In this document: positions 8,740 through 15,077 of the stretch, piece by piece
Position numbering within the stretch: position 1 is the stretch's first letter
Layout of the letters: every line of letters starts with the position of its first letter
NCBI GenBank assembly: GCA_023397905.1
Contig: JAEWSZ010000047.1
Span: 1 to 19,792, forward strand
Reading direction: 5' to 3'
Length of the DNA stretch: 19,792 nt
Origin: Bacillota bacterium
GTDB lineage: Bacteria; Bacillota; Clostridia; Acetivibrionales; DSM-1351
Made by a program: the position numbers and the translations under genes
Notes under the pieces: model-generated
The model's database searches: none
What the model was told of the DNA's origin: nothing
The model's input: the letters and a program-made list of their open reading frames with translations, nothing else

Positions 8740-8785
8740 AAAGGGTTCTTAAAGCCAGGTTGTACCTGAGCTTTGAGAACCCTTT
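8740..8785. terminator. Strong hairpin terminator between convergent genes
   Basis: AAAGGGTTCT (8740-8749) pairs perfectly with AGAACCCTTT (8776-8785). The stem continues through a T-G pair, AAAGC with GCTTT, and AGGT with ACCT around a three-base loop. There is no long T run on either side, but the position between azlD (plus) and the flavoprotein (minus) fits a bidirectional terminator. Confidence 0.75.
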
Positions 8786-8852
8786 GCGTTGAGCATATCC
8801 GTTTTATTCCGCTGTACTTGTTAGCTGATTATACTAAAATTATATCTGTTAG

Positions 8853-10238
8853 TCAGGATTTGTTTATCCTGTCTGAAATAGTCCTTGCAACCAGCACTCC
8901 GCTGGCGCTTGCCTGGGAAAGGCCTCTGGTCACGCCGGCGCCGTCGCCTATGGCAAACATGTTGGGCAGCTTGGTTTCCAGCTCCTTTGTGAGCTCCAGC
9001 CTTGAACTGTAGAATTTAACTTCCACGCCGTAGAGCAGGGTGTCGTAATTGGCTGTTCCGGGAGCGATCTTGTCAAGGGCGTAAATCATTTCAATTATGT
9101 TGTCCAGATGTCTCTTTGTCAGCACCAGGCTCAGATCGCCCGGGGTTGCATTCAGGGTGGGGTGGGTAAAACTCTGTCCCAATCTGTGGGCATTTGTCCT
9201 GGCGCCCTTTATCAGGTCGCCGAACCGCTGAACCAGTACGCCTCCGCCCAGCATATTTGACAGGGAGGCTATACGTTTGCCATACTGGTAAGGCTCATTA
9301 AAGGGATGTGTAAACCTGTTGCTTACCAGAAGCGCAAAGTTTGTGTTTTCGCTTCTGAGCTTCGGATCGGTATAGCTGTGGCCGTTAACAGTCACAATGC
9401 CGTCCACATTTTCTGAAACCACATGCCCGTAAGGATTCATGCAGAAGGTGCGCACCAGGTCCCCGTATTGTTTGGTCCTGTAAACCAGCTTGGACTCGTA
9501 GACCACATCGGTAATGTGCTCAAACACCTTTGCGGGCAGCTCGACCCTGACGCCGATATCCACCTGGTTGTTTATAAGATCAAGCTTCAACTGCTTGCAC
9601 TGCTGTGAAAACCACTCTGCGCCGGATCTGCCGGGAGCAACTATCAGGTATTTGCATTCTATAGTCTTTTCATTGTGAAGTTCGATGGTATAGCCGTCGC
9701 CTGCGGGAGTGATATTTAGCACCTGAGTATTGCATATCAGCTCCAGGCGCTCCTGCAAATATGTGGACAGCCTTTTCAATATTTCAAGGTTGTTTTCAGT
9801 ACCGAGATGTTTGACCGCAGCCTGCAGCAGGTGAAGGTCATTTTCGAGAGCTCTCTTTTCAATAGCCTTGGCTTCGGCGGTATATGTGGAGAACATCTCT
9901 CTGGTAGCGCCAAATTCAACATTTACGCTGTCTACATAATTTATCAGGTCCATGACCTCTTTATCGTCAATGTAATCATTCAGCCAGCCGCCGAATTCTG
10001 TGGTAAAGTTGAATTTACCGTCCGAAAAGGCGCCTGCTCCGCCGAAACCGCGCATAATATCACAGGTTTTGCAGCGTATACAGTCTTTCGTTTTATTGGC
10101 CACGATGGGGCAGCTTCTTCCCAAAATATCGTTACCCTGCTCTATCATAAGAACTTTTATCTGAGGATTTTTTTTGGTCAGTTCATAGCCGGCAAAAATA
10201 CCAGAAATACCACAGCCTATAATTACAACGTCATACAT
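8853..10238 (-). CDS. COG2509-type FAD-dependent dehydrogenase (NAD(P)/FAD oxidoreductase)
   Basis: A 461-residue flavoprotein whose substrate is unknown. The Rossmann dinucleotide site GCGISG (8-13) opens the protein, with an acidic E33 after the second strand. A cysteine group follows (C43, then C53-x2-C56-x2-C59), and then GFGGAGAFSDGK (64-75). The C-terminus carries the second FAD-contact motif, MFAIGDGAGVTRGLSQA, near 425-445. This order matches the COG2509 family common in Clostridia. An upstream in-frame ATG (10283) is rejected because AGGAGG lies just before ATG 10238 and the Rossmann strand begins there. A long structured region with a minus-strand promoter (10570-10598) lies upstream, which would give a leader of about 325 bases. 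Confidence 0.88.
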   Translation of the reverse strand: MYDVVIIGCGISGIFAGYELTKKNPQIKVLMIEQGNDILGRSCPIVANKTKDCIRCKTCDIMRGFGGAGAFSDGKFNFTTEFGGWLNDYIDDKEVMDLINYVDSVNVEFGATREMFSTYTAEAKAIEKRALENDLHLLQAAVKHLGTENNLEILKRLSTYLQERLELICNTQVLNITPAGDGYTIELHNEKTIECKYLIVAPGRSGAEWFSQQCKQLKLDLINNQVDIGVRVELPAKVFEHITDVVYESKLVYRTKQYGDLVRTFCMNPYGHVVSENVDGIVTVNGHSYTDPKLRSENTNFALLVSNRFTHPFNEPYQYGKRIASLSNMLGGGVLVQRFGDLIKGARTNAHRLGQSFTHPTLNATPGDLSLVLTKRHLDNIIEMIYALDKIAPGTANYDTLLYGVEVKFYSSRLELTKELETKLPNMFAIGDGAGVTRGLSQASASGVLVARTISDRINKS

Positions 10239-10259
10239 AAAATTACCTCCTAAATGTGT

Positions 10260-10281
10260 GAAAATCCATTTATGGATTTTC
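10260..10281. promoter_or_regulatory. 10-bp palindrome ahead of the flavoprotein gene
   Basis: GAAAATCCAT (10260-10269) and ATGGATTTTC (10272-10281) are perfect inverted repeats around two bases. The element sits about ten bases upstream of the AGGAGG of the minus-strand flavoprotein. It has no T run, so an operator or a leader hairpin is likelier than a terminator. Confidence 0.55.
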
Positions 10282-10293
10282 AATATGCGAAGC

Positions 10294-10483
10294 TAAGCAA
10301 TGTACGCACTAGTGGTCTGTAGCATCTAAAACGTATATTGCCCGGTGAGGAAAGTTTTCTCAGGACTAGGCGGAGGATGGCGGAATAATCGCTTTATTTC
10401 AACTGACGACAACGACGTCCTGGAGAAATTTAACCGCCGGCAATATATGAATTTAGATGTTACAGATCACTGAAGCTTGCTTA
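10294..10483 (+). ncRNA. Long imperfect hairpin, candidate structured RNA
   Basis: The arms 10294-10300 / 10477-10483 (TAAGCAA / TTGCTTA), 10311-10342 / 10439-10471 and about 10353-10366 / 10417-10431 are complementary. An apical hairpin sits at 10382-10400. Inside lies an unpaired purine-rich patch with several GGA units (10369-10384). At four aligned positions (G10315, G10322, G10333, G10383) the pair is G-U if the plus strand is transcribed and a C-A mismatch if the minus strand is. This favours a plus-strand RNA, ending near TTATCATTTT (10481-10490). I see no convincing plus-strand promoter, and the class is unknown. A MITE-like repeat is the main alternative. Confidence 0.45.
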
Positions 10484-10504
10484 TCATTTTACCTCCGTAA
10501 ATAA

Positions 10505-10534
10505 ACTATCATAAAGCCGTTTGCGGCCGATAGT
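10505..10534. repeat. Small two-part hairpin in the 10.5 kb gap
   Basis: ACTATC (10505-10510) pairs with GATAGT (10529-10534), enclosing GCCG (10516-10519) paired with CGGC (10524-10527). It lies between the minus-strand promoter at 10570-10598 and the long hairpin, so it would be at the 5' part of the flavoprotein leader. Bases 10600-10841 hold AT-rich sequence and presumably the promoter of the TagO-like gene. A weak TTGAAA with a poor -10 near 10753-10785 is the best I could find there. Confidence 0.4.
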
Positions 10535-10569
10535 AATGTTTTATGAAACATTGTCTTCCCAAAATAGAT

Positions 10570-10598
10570 ATTATACAGTACGCAGTGAATTAAGTAAA
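10570..10598 (-). promoter_or_regulatory. Minus-strand promoter upstream of the flavoprotein leader
   Basis: Minus-strand TATAAT (10570-10575) is preceded by TTTACT (10593-10598) with a 17-base spacer. The -10 is perfect and the -35 matches at four of six positions. A transcript from here would start near 10563 and cross all hairpins down to the flavoprotein start at 10238. Confidence 0.55.
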
Positions 10599-10841
10599 TG
10601 GAAAAGTTAATTTTCAGATTTTTTTTACATAATCAGGCTGTAAGGTTGTAATTTCAATTATAGGACGGCCGTATGAAAAAGATAATGCCCGGTGGAATTC
10701 AGCTTGGAATTGTAAATAATTTGTAAACAGAGCATACATTTTAGCCATTAATCTTGAAAACTTGCGCATACTGGTATATCTTAATATTGTAATGCGGTTT
10801 TTAATGCTGCGGCCACTAAAGAAAAGGAGTATTATTAGACA

Positions 10842-11816
10842 ATGAGTTATTATTTGTCCTTTATAATGTCATTGGTAATAATGTTGTTAATAACGCCTAA
10901 ATTGACGAAGCTCGCTCATAAGCTCAATTACATCGAAAAACCAAATCCCGGCAGCGAGCGTAAAATCCACATGGAAGACAAGGCATACCTGGCCGGCGTC
11001 GGTATATTTTTCACATTCTGGTTTTGCTATTTTGTCTTTACGGGAGATTTCAGCAGGAAGTCCGTAGTTATGGTCATAAGCTCCTTTTTGATATGGGGCA
11101 TAGGTATGGTGGACGATTGGTTCAAGATCAGGGGAGGGGATTTAAAGGCATTGCCCAAAATGCTGGTGCAGTTGTCAGCCTGCGTGATCCTGGTGTATTT
11201 TACCAATTTGAAGTTCCTGGGCATAACAAATCCCTTTGATGACTCATATGTCCTGTTTCCTGTGTGGCTTCAGTTCTTATTATCGGTGCTGTGGCTGTTC
11301 GGCGTGACGACGGTCATAAATTTTTCAGACGGCTTGGACGGACTTGCGGGAGGTATTTCCTGCATATCTGCCGGTACTCTGTTTGTAGTTTCATTAGCCA
11401 GGGAAAACAGCATCCTTGCAATAATGTCCATAACGCTGGTGGGAATTTGTATCGGATATTTAAAATACAATAAATACCCTGCCAAAATACTCATGGGTGA
11501 TGCAGGAGCCACTTTTCTGGGCTTCATACTCGCCATAATATCTTTGGACGGAGCATTCAAACAGGCCACTGTGGTTTCTATTTTCATTCCGATTCTGGCC
11601 CTGGGACTGCCCATTTTTGACAACATATTTGTGGTGATAAAAAGAATACGGGAGGGCAGGCGCATATATGTTGGGGATTCCTCGCAGATACATTACCGGC
11701 TGATCGCAAAGGGCCTGACCCAGAAGCAGACGGTCTATATTCTGTACCTGGTATGCATATGTCTGAATCTCAGCGCCATAATCCTGCTGCTGATAGGAGT
11801 CATAGGAGGGCAATAA
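10842..11816 (+). CDS. MraY/WecA/TagO-family polyprenyl-phosphate N-acetylhexosamine-1-phosphate transferase
   Basis: A 324-residue integral membrane enzyme, expected to move a sugar-1-phosphate (usually GlcNAc) from UDP to undecaprenyl phosphate at the inner face, the first step of teichoic acid or other surface glycan synthesis. Family signatures in order: RKIH (40-43), the metal-binding pair D91-D92 in VDDW, NFSDGLDGLAGG (160-171), MGDAG (218-222), and PIFDNIFVVIKRIREGR (257-273). The final histidine motif, usually HIHHRL, reads QIHYRL here. The length and motifs fit WecA/TagO better than MraY. GGAG lies 12 bases before the ATG, a rather long spacing, and a stop just upstream in frame excludes an earlier start. 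It is flanked by long gaps and seems to be a single-gene unit. Confidence 0.88.
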   Translation: MSYYLSFIMSLVIMLLITPKLTKLAHKLNYIEKPNPGSERKIHMEDKAYLAGVGIFFTFWFCYFVFTGDFSRKSVVMVISSFLIWGIGMVDDWFKIRGGDLKALPKMLVQLSACVILVYFTNLKFLGITNPFDDSYVLFPVWLQFLLSVLWLFGVTTVINFSDGLDGLAGGISCISAGTLFVVSLARENSILAIMSITLVGICIGYLKYNKYPAKILMGDAGATFLGFILAIISLDGAFKQATVVSIFIPILALGLPIFDNIFVVIKRIREGRRIYVGDSSQIHYRLIAKGLTQKQTVYILYLVCICLNLSAIILLLIGVIGGQ

Positions 11817-11819
11817 ACA

Positions 11820-11839
11820 GAAGGTTATTGAAGGTTATT
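11820..11839 (+). repeat. Tandem 10-bp duplication after the TagO-like gene
   Basis: GAAGGTTATT occurs twice head to tail, three bases after the stop. No function is evident. A short palindrome (AAGTAAGTTTACTT, near 11879-11892) followed by ATTTTAT lies downstream and could weakly terminate transcription. Confidence 0.5.
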
Positions 11840-11926
11840 ATAGAGCTTATCAAGAATTTGAAAAAATTTACAGATCAAAGTAAGTTTACTTATTTTATAA
11901 ATTTGCTTTCAATTGCTTACGCACCG

Positions 11927-11935
11927 TGATATAAT
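11927..11935 (+). promoter_or_regulatory. Extended -10 promoter of queT
   Basis: TGATATAAT (11927-11935) combines a TG element with a perfect TATAAT. The -35 region (TTTCAA, 11907-11912, 17-base spacing) is poor, as is common with an extended -10. It gives a queT leader of about 218 bases. Confidence 0.65.
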
Positions 11936-11941
11936 TCACAT

Positions 11942-12100
11942 TATTAATATAAAATAATAATAACGACAGTTCGCGACCATCCTGTCCAAGGCTGATATAT
12001 CTTCTATGAATCTTAAAGTATGGATTATCGGCCCTTAAAACTACGGCACGCTGCCTGCGCAAATGCAGGGCAGTATTTTGTTTGCGCTTTGAGCGCGCAA
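11942..12100 (+). promoter_or_regulatory. Structured queT leader, candidate riboswitch or attenuator
   Basis: The leader shows GACAG (11965-11969) pairing with CTGTC (11982-11986). A GC-rich stem follows, CTGCCTGC (12051-12058) with GCAGGGCAG (12065-12073), and then TATTTTGTTT, which looks like an intrinsic terminator. A second stem pairs TTGCGC (12082-12087) with GCGCAA (12095-12100). Genes for QueT are often under preQ1 riboswitches, including the preQ1-III class of related Clostridia. I could not match any preQ1 consensus with confidence, so ligand and class are inferred from the gene only. Confidence 0.45.
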
Positions 12101-12159
12101 GGCCCCTGGTTTTAATGCAATGGCACGGCACTGTGGTACGCATTTGGAGAGGGGTTTTT

Positions 12160-12660
12160 ATGAACAACAGAAAAATCAGGTGGCTGACTGTATCGGCTAT
12201 GATCGCGGCAGTGTATCTTGTACTGACATTGATTTTTTACCTGACCAGTTATATGCCTTATCAAATCAGGTTCGCGGAGATTCTTACCGTACTGCCTTAT
12301 TTTACGCCCATGTCTATTCCGGGACTGTTCGTGGGATGTGTCATAGCCAATATACTGGGGGGAAACGGCATATGGGATGTGGTGATAGGAAGCCTTTCCA
12401 CACTGCTGTCCGCTTACCTGACATACAAATTGACTTTTAACAGGCCTGGGAGAAAGTGGCTGGCGCCTCTGCCTCCGGTGCTTGTAAATGCCGTGATAGT
12501 GGGGGCCATGCTGAGCGTACTATATAAACTGCCTCTGGTTGCAACAATGCTCTCCGTGGGATTGGGCCAGGTAATAGCCTGTTATGTGCTTGGATTTCCA
12601 TTAATGTTATTATTTGAGAAAAATAAAAAGATAAGTGAACTATTTAAGCGGTTATCATAA
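12160..12660 (+). CDS. queT: QueT family ECF transporter S component (queuosine precursor uptake)
   Basis: A 166-residue membrane protein with about five to six helices. In the QueT family it binds a queuosine precursor such as preQ1 or queuine and works with a shared ECF energising module, which is not encoded here. Typical segments are LTVSAMIAAVYLVLT (10-24), IRFAEILTVLPYFTP (37-51), IPGLFVGCVIANILGG (54-69) and a DVVIGSLSTLLSAYLTY stretch. GGAGAGGGG lies just before ATG 12160. An upstream in-frame ATG (12082) would add 26 residues that fall inside the leader hairpins and do not fit the family. After the stop, a T-rich tract (12667-12690) may act as a weak terminator. Confidence 0.9.
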   Translation: MNNRKIRWLTVSAMIAAVYLVLTLIFYLTSYMPYQIRFAEILTVLPYFTPMSIPGLFVGCVIANILGGNGIWDVVIGSLSTLLSAYLTYKLTFNRPGRKWLAPLPPVLVNAVIVGAMLSVLYKLPLVATMLSVGLGQVIACYVLGFPLMLLFEKNKKISELFKRLS

Positions 12661-12719
12661 AAATGTTCATTTTTTTCTTGATTTTTTTTACCGGCTAAGT
12701 TACAATAATTTTGTCGAAA

Positions 12720-12749
12720 ATGACAGACTGAATTTTTAAAATTTAATAT
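12720..12749 (+). promoter_or_regulatory. Possible promoter of the guanine riboswitch-xpt transcript
   Basis: ATGACA (12720-12725) and TAATAT (12744-12749) are separated by 18 bases, about 40 bases ahead of the aptamer. The match is moderate, but the position fits. Confidence 0.45.
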
Positions 12750-12791
12750 CAAATGAAAATGGTGTTTTTTAATAGGCCATGCTTATTAAAA

Positions 12792-12867
12792 AACATCCCG
12801 TATATCCTCGGTGATATGGTCCGAAAGTTTCTACGAAGCCGCCGTAAATGGCTTTGCTACGGGTGTT
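12792..12867 (+). promoter_or_regulatory. Guanine-type purine riboswitch aptamer
   Basis: All purine aptamer landmarks are present. The closing stem pairs bases 12792-12802 with 12858-12867. P2/L2 carries GATATGG, and J2/3 reads GTTTCTAC. P3/L3 is AAGCC-GCCGTAAAT-GGCTT. J3/1 reads GCTAC, so the specificity base (position 74 in B. subtilis xpt numbering) is C, and the position-51 equivalent is U. This is the guanine (and hypoxanthine) class, not the adenine or 2'-deoxyguanosine class. When bound it should lower transcription of xpt. Confidence 0.95.
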
Positions 12868-12897
12868 CATCTTTGACATAAAATTTTGTCGTAAGAT

Positions 12898-12929
12898 AGA
12901 GCTCCCAATCAATGATTGGGAGCTCTTTT
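12898..12929 (+). terminator. Intrinsic terminator of the guanine riboswitch
   Basis: GAGCTCCCAATCA (12899-12911) pairs with TGATTGGGAGCTC (12913-12925), extended by an A-T pair, and is followed by TTTTA. It lies 31 bases after the aptamer and 70 before xpt, the usual place of an OFF-switch terminator. I could not define the antiterminator partner with certainty. A further GC hairpin (about 12941-12962) precedes the xpt ribosome binding site. Confidence 0.88.
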
Positions 12930-12999
12930 AAATTAACCTTGGACGGGTGGGTTTGCCCGGACCGGTTGAGTTTGTTATGACCTAATCCTGGAGGGTAAG

Positions 13000-13572
13000 A
13001 TGGAGCTCTTAAAGCAAAGAATACTAAAAGACGGAAAAGTAATAGGCAGTGATATCTTAAAGGTGGATTCATTCCTGAATCACCAAATGGACGTACAGCT
13101 CTTTAACGAAATGGGCAAAGAATTTTACAGATTGTTTGCCGAAGAAAAAATCACCAAAATCCTCACAATTGAATCTTCAGGCATAGGTATCGCATGTATT
13201 GCGGCCCAGTATTTCAATGTTCCTGTGGTATTTGCAAAAAAAACGGAGGCGCGGACTCTCGATTCCGACACTTACCTTACGGAAGTCTTTTCGTTTACAA
13301 AAGGAAAGACATATAATGTAAGAGTTTCCAAAAAGTATATAAATTCAAATGATGTTGTGCTTATAATCGACGATTTCCTTGCAAACGGCAAAGCTGCCCT
13401 GGGACTTGCGGATATTGCGGGACAGGCAGGTGCAAAAGTGGCAGGCGTGGGCATAGCCATAGAAAAGGGCTTCCAGGACGGCGGGAAGCTGCTCCGGGAC
13501 AATGGCCTGCGGGTGGAGTCACTTGCTGTAGTCAGGAGTATGAAGGATGGCACGGTTACTTTTTCCGAGTAA
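13000..13572 (+). CDS. xpt: Xanthine phosphoribosyltransferase
   Basis: A 190-residue cytosolic enzyme that joins xanthine (and less well guanine) to PRPP to form XMP in purine salvage. Family features: the N-terminal MELLKQRILKDGKVIG, KVDSFLNHQMD (21-31), and TIESSGIGIA (56-65) with the phosphate-contact region. Near the middle are FAKKTEA and the PRPP loop, VLIIDDFLANGKAA (120-133). The length is standard. TGGAGGG lies seven bases before the ATG. Control by the guanine riboswitch ahead is direct from layout. The nucleoside-type transporter genes that follow suggest a common purine-supply role. Confidence 0.96.
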   Translation: MELLKQRILKDGKVIGSDILKVDSFLNHQMDVQLFNEMGKEFYRLFAEEKITKILTIESSGIGIACIAAQYFNVPVVFAKKTEARTLDSDTYLTEVFSFTKGKTYNVRVSKKYINSNDVVLIIDDFLANGKAALGLADIAGQAGAKVAGVGIAIEKGFQDGGKLLRDNGLRVESLAVVRSMKDGTVTFSE

Positions 13573-13659
13573 AACATTTCAGATAGATTAATGTGTTCCC
13601 GGTAAACGGAGGCATTATATAAATTTATTTATTTTATTAGAAATAGGGGGATTACAGAA

Positions 13660-14829
13660 ATGAAAAGATTACTGGCATTAGTACTGGCCATAGCAATGCT
13701 GACAGCAGTTGCACTGACAGGCTGCGGTTCAAGCAGCACGGCGGATTCATCCGCTTCATCAACAGGCGGCGCCGTCTCCACATCATCCTCGGCAGATTCA
13801 TCAACAGCCGCGGTGAAAGACCTGAAAATCGGTTTCATCTACATCGGTACGGTTGGTGATGCGGGATATACCTACACACACGACCAGGGACGTTTGTACG
13901 TTGAAGAGAAATTTAAGGATCAGGGCGTAACAACAGTCAAAGTTGAGAACGTAGCTGAAAACGCAGATGTTGAGAAGGCCATGGAAAATCTCATAGATCA
14001 GGGCTGCAAGGCAATATTCGCCACAAGCTTCGGATACATGGATTTTGTTGAAAAAGTGGCAAAGGAACATCCTGACGTTAAGTTCTTCCACTGCTCAGGC
14101 AATAAATCCAATGATACGAACTTTGTAAACTACTTTGGACAGATCGAACAGGCAAGATACCTTACGGGTATTGTCGCAGGCTTAAAGACCAAGTCGAACA
14201 AAATAGGATATGTTGCGGCAATGCAGATTCCAGAATGTATCAGAGGCATAGACGCGTTTACTCTCGGAGTGCGTTCGGTAAATCCGAATGCAGTTGTAAA
14301 TGTTAAATGGACAAACACCTGGTACGATCCTCAGATTGAAAAGAGCGCCGCCGAGGCCCTGATAAATGAAGGCAACGACGTAATAGCACAGCACCAGGAT
14401 TCAACAGCAGCCCAGATTGCGGCCCAGGAAAAAGGCGTTTTCGCAATAGGCTATAACAGCGACAGCAGCAGCGCCGCTCCAAAGGCATACTTGACGGCTC
14501 CTGTCTGGAACTGGGGAGTGTACTATGCGGATCAGGTTCAGAAGATACTGGACGGAACCTGGAAGGCTGAAAATTATGACGGTTCTATGAAAGACGGAGT
14601 TGTGGATATCGGACCTATGACAGACCTTGTAGACCAGAGCATCAAGGACCAGGTCGAGGCCGCTAAAGCCAAGATTCTCGACGGTTCACTGGACGTATTC
14701 GCTGGCCCTGTAAAGGATCAGACCGGCGCAATCAAGATTCCGGAAGGCTCCACAATGACCATACCTGAACAGCAGGCCTGCAAATGGTTTGTTGAAGGTG
14801 TAAACGGCACAATAACCGAAACTAAATAA
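13660..14829 (+). CDS. BMP/PnrA-family ABC transporter substrate-binding lipoprotein
   Basis: A 389-residue surface lipoprotein. The signal peptide (MKRLLALVLAIAMLTAVALTGC) ends in lipobox LTGC with C22 as lipid anchor, followed by a Ser/Ala/Thr-rich tether (23-50). The binding domain opens with LKIGFIYIGTVGDAGYTYTH, characteristic of the Bmp/PnrA (Med) group, which binds purine nucleosides in studied members. Later pieces such as ATSFGYMDFVEKVAKEHPDVKF and GYVAAMQIPECIRGIDAFTLG fit the same family. AGGGGG lies before the ATG. The gap to xpt is 87 bases with no clear terminator, so it may be read through from the riboswitch. A 14-bp stem follows the stop. Confidence 0.92.
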   Translation: MKRLLALVLAIAMLTAVALTGCGSSSTADSSASSTGGAVSTSSSADSSTAAVKDLKIGFIYIGTVGDAGYTYTHDQGRLYVEEKFKDQGVTTVKVENVAENADVEKAMENLIDQGCKAIFATSFGYMDFVEKVAKEHPDVKFFHCSGNKSNDTNFVNYFGQIEQARYLTGIVAGLKTKSNKIGYVAAMQIPECIRGIDAFTLGVRSVNPNAVVNVKWTNTWYDPQIEKSAAEALINEGNDVIAQHQDSTAAQIAAQEKGVFAIGYNSDSSSAAPKAYLTAPVWNWGVYYADQVQKILDGTWKAENYDGSMKDGVVDIGPMTDLVDQSIKDQVEAAKAKILDGSLDVFAGPVKDQTGAIKIPEGSTMTIPEQQACKWFVEGVNGTITETK

Positions 14830-14869
14830 GCAGTCCGTAAATTAAAAAAGTATAAGCTTCTATAAATAA

Positions 14870-14922
14870 TTATTAGCAGTAGTATAGGCCTAGTGGAATA
14901 AGGGGTCAACTACTGCTAATAA
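14870..14922 (+). terminator. 14-bp perfect stem after the lipoprotein gene
   Basis: TTATTAGCAGTAGT (14870-14883) and ACTACTGCTAATAA (14909-14922) are perfect complements around a 25-base loop, followed by AGTTTTAT. It could partially end transcription or protect the 3' end of the lipoprotein message. This is a common way to make more binding protein than membrane subunits. Confidence 0.6.
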
Positions 14923-14957
14923 AGTTTTATGGAGGGGGCCCTGCCCGGTCGTGCGCA

Positions 14958-15003
14958 GGAATAAAAAATTTTCTGCAAAATTATTCCGATGATGCGTTAT
15001 AAT
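14958..15003 (+). promoter_or_regulatory. Hairpin and likely promoter ahead of the ABC ATPase
   Basis: TATAAT at 14998-15003 is a perfect -10, 75 bases before the ATPase start, but no good -35 is visible at 16-18 bases. The -35 area falls inside an inverted repeat: GGAATA (14958-14963) with TATTCC (14982-14987), and ATTTT with AAAAT. The repeat could be a binding site for a regulator, or an RNA hairpin. Confidence 0.45.
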
Positions 15004-15077
15004 AGTACGGGATATATATTCAAATTTAAAAAAATTAAATTCCTAATTGGACATAACAAATTTCTTGAGGTGATGCC

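Noticed and set aside
8334..8792. Plus-strand frame overlapping azlD in another frame
   Set aside because: azlD has the family motifs, a coupled start and a ribosome binding site; the other frame has none and runs through the terminator.
10341..10355. RNase P RNA-like phrase GAGGAAAG
   Set aside because: Only eight bases match; the other conserved blocks of RNase P RNA are absent and the element is far too short.
10294..10483. 6S RNA as identity of the long hairpin
   Set aside because: Size is similar, but the open bubble sits near the tip with only a 7-bp terminal hairpin, unlike the central bubble of 6S RNA.
11820..11839. Two 10-bp direct repeats as a CRISPR or iteron start
   Set aside because: Only two adjacent copies without spacers; a simple tandem duplication.
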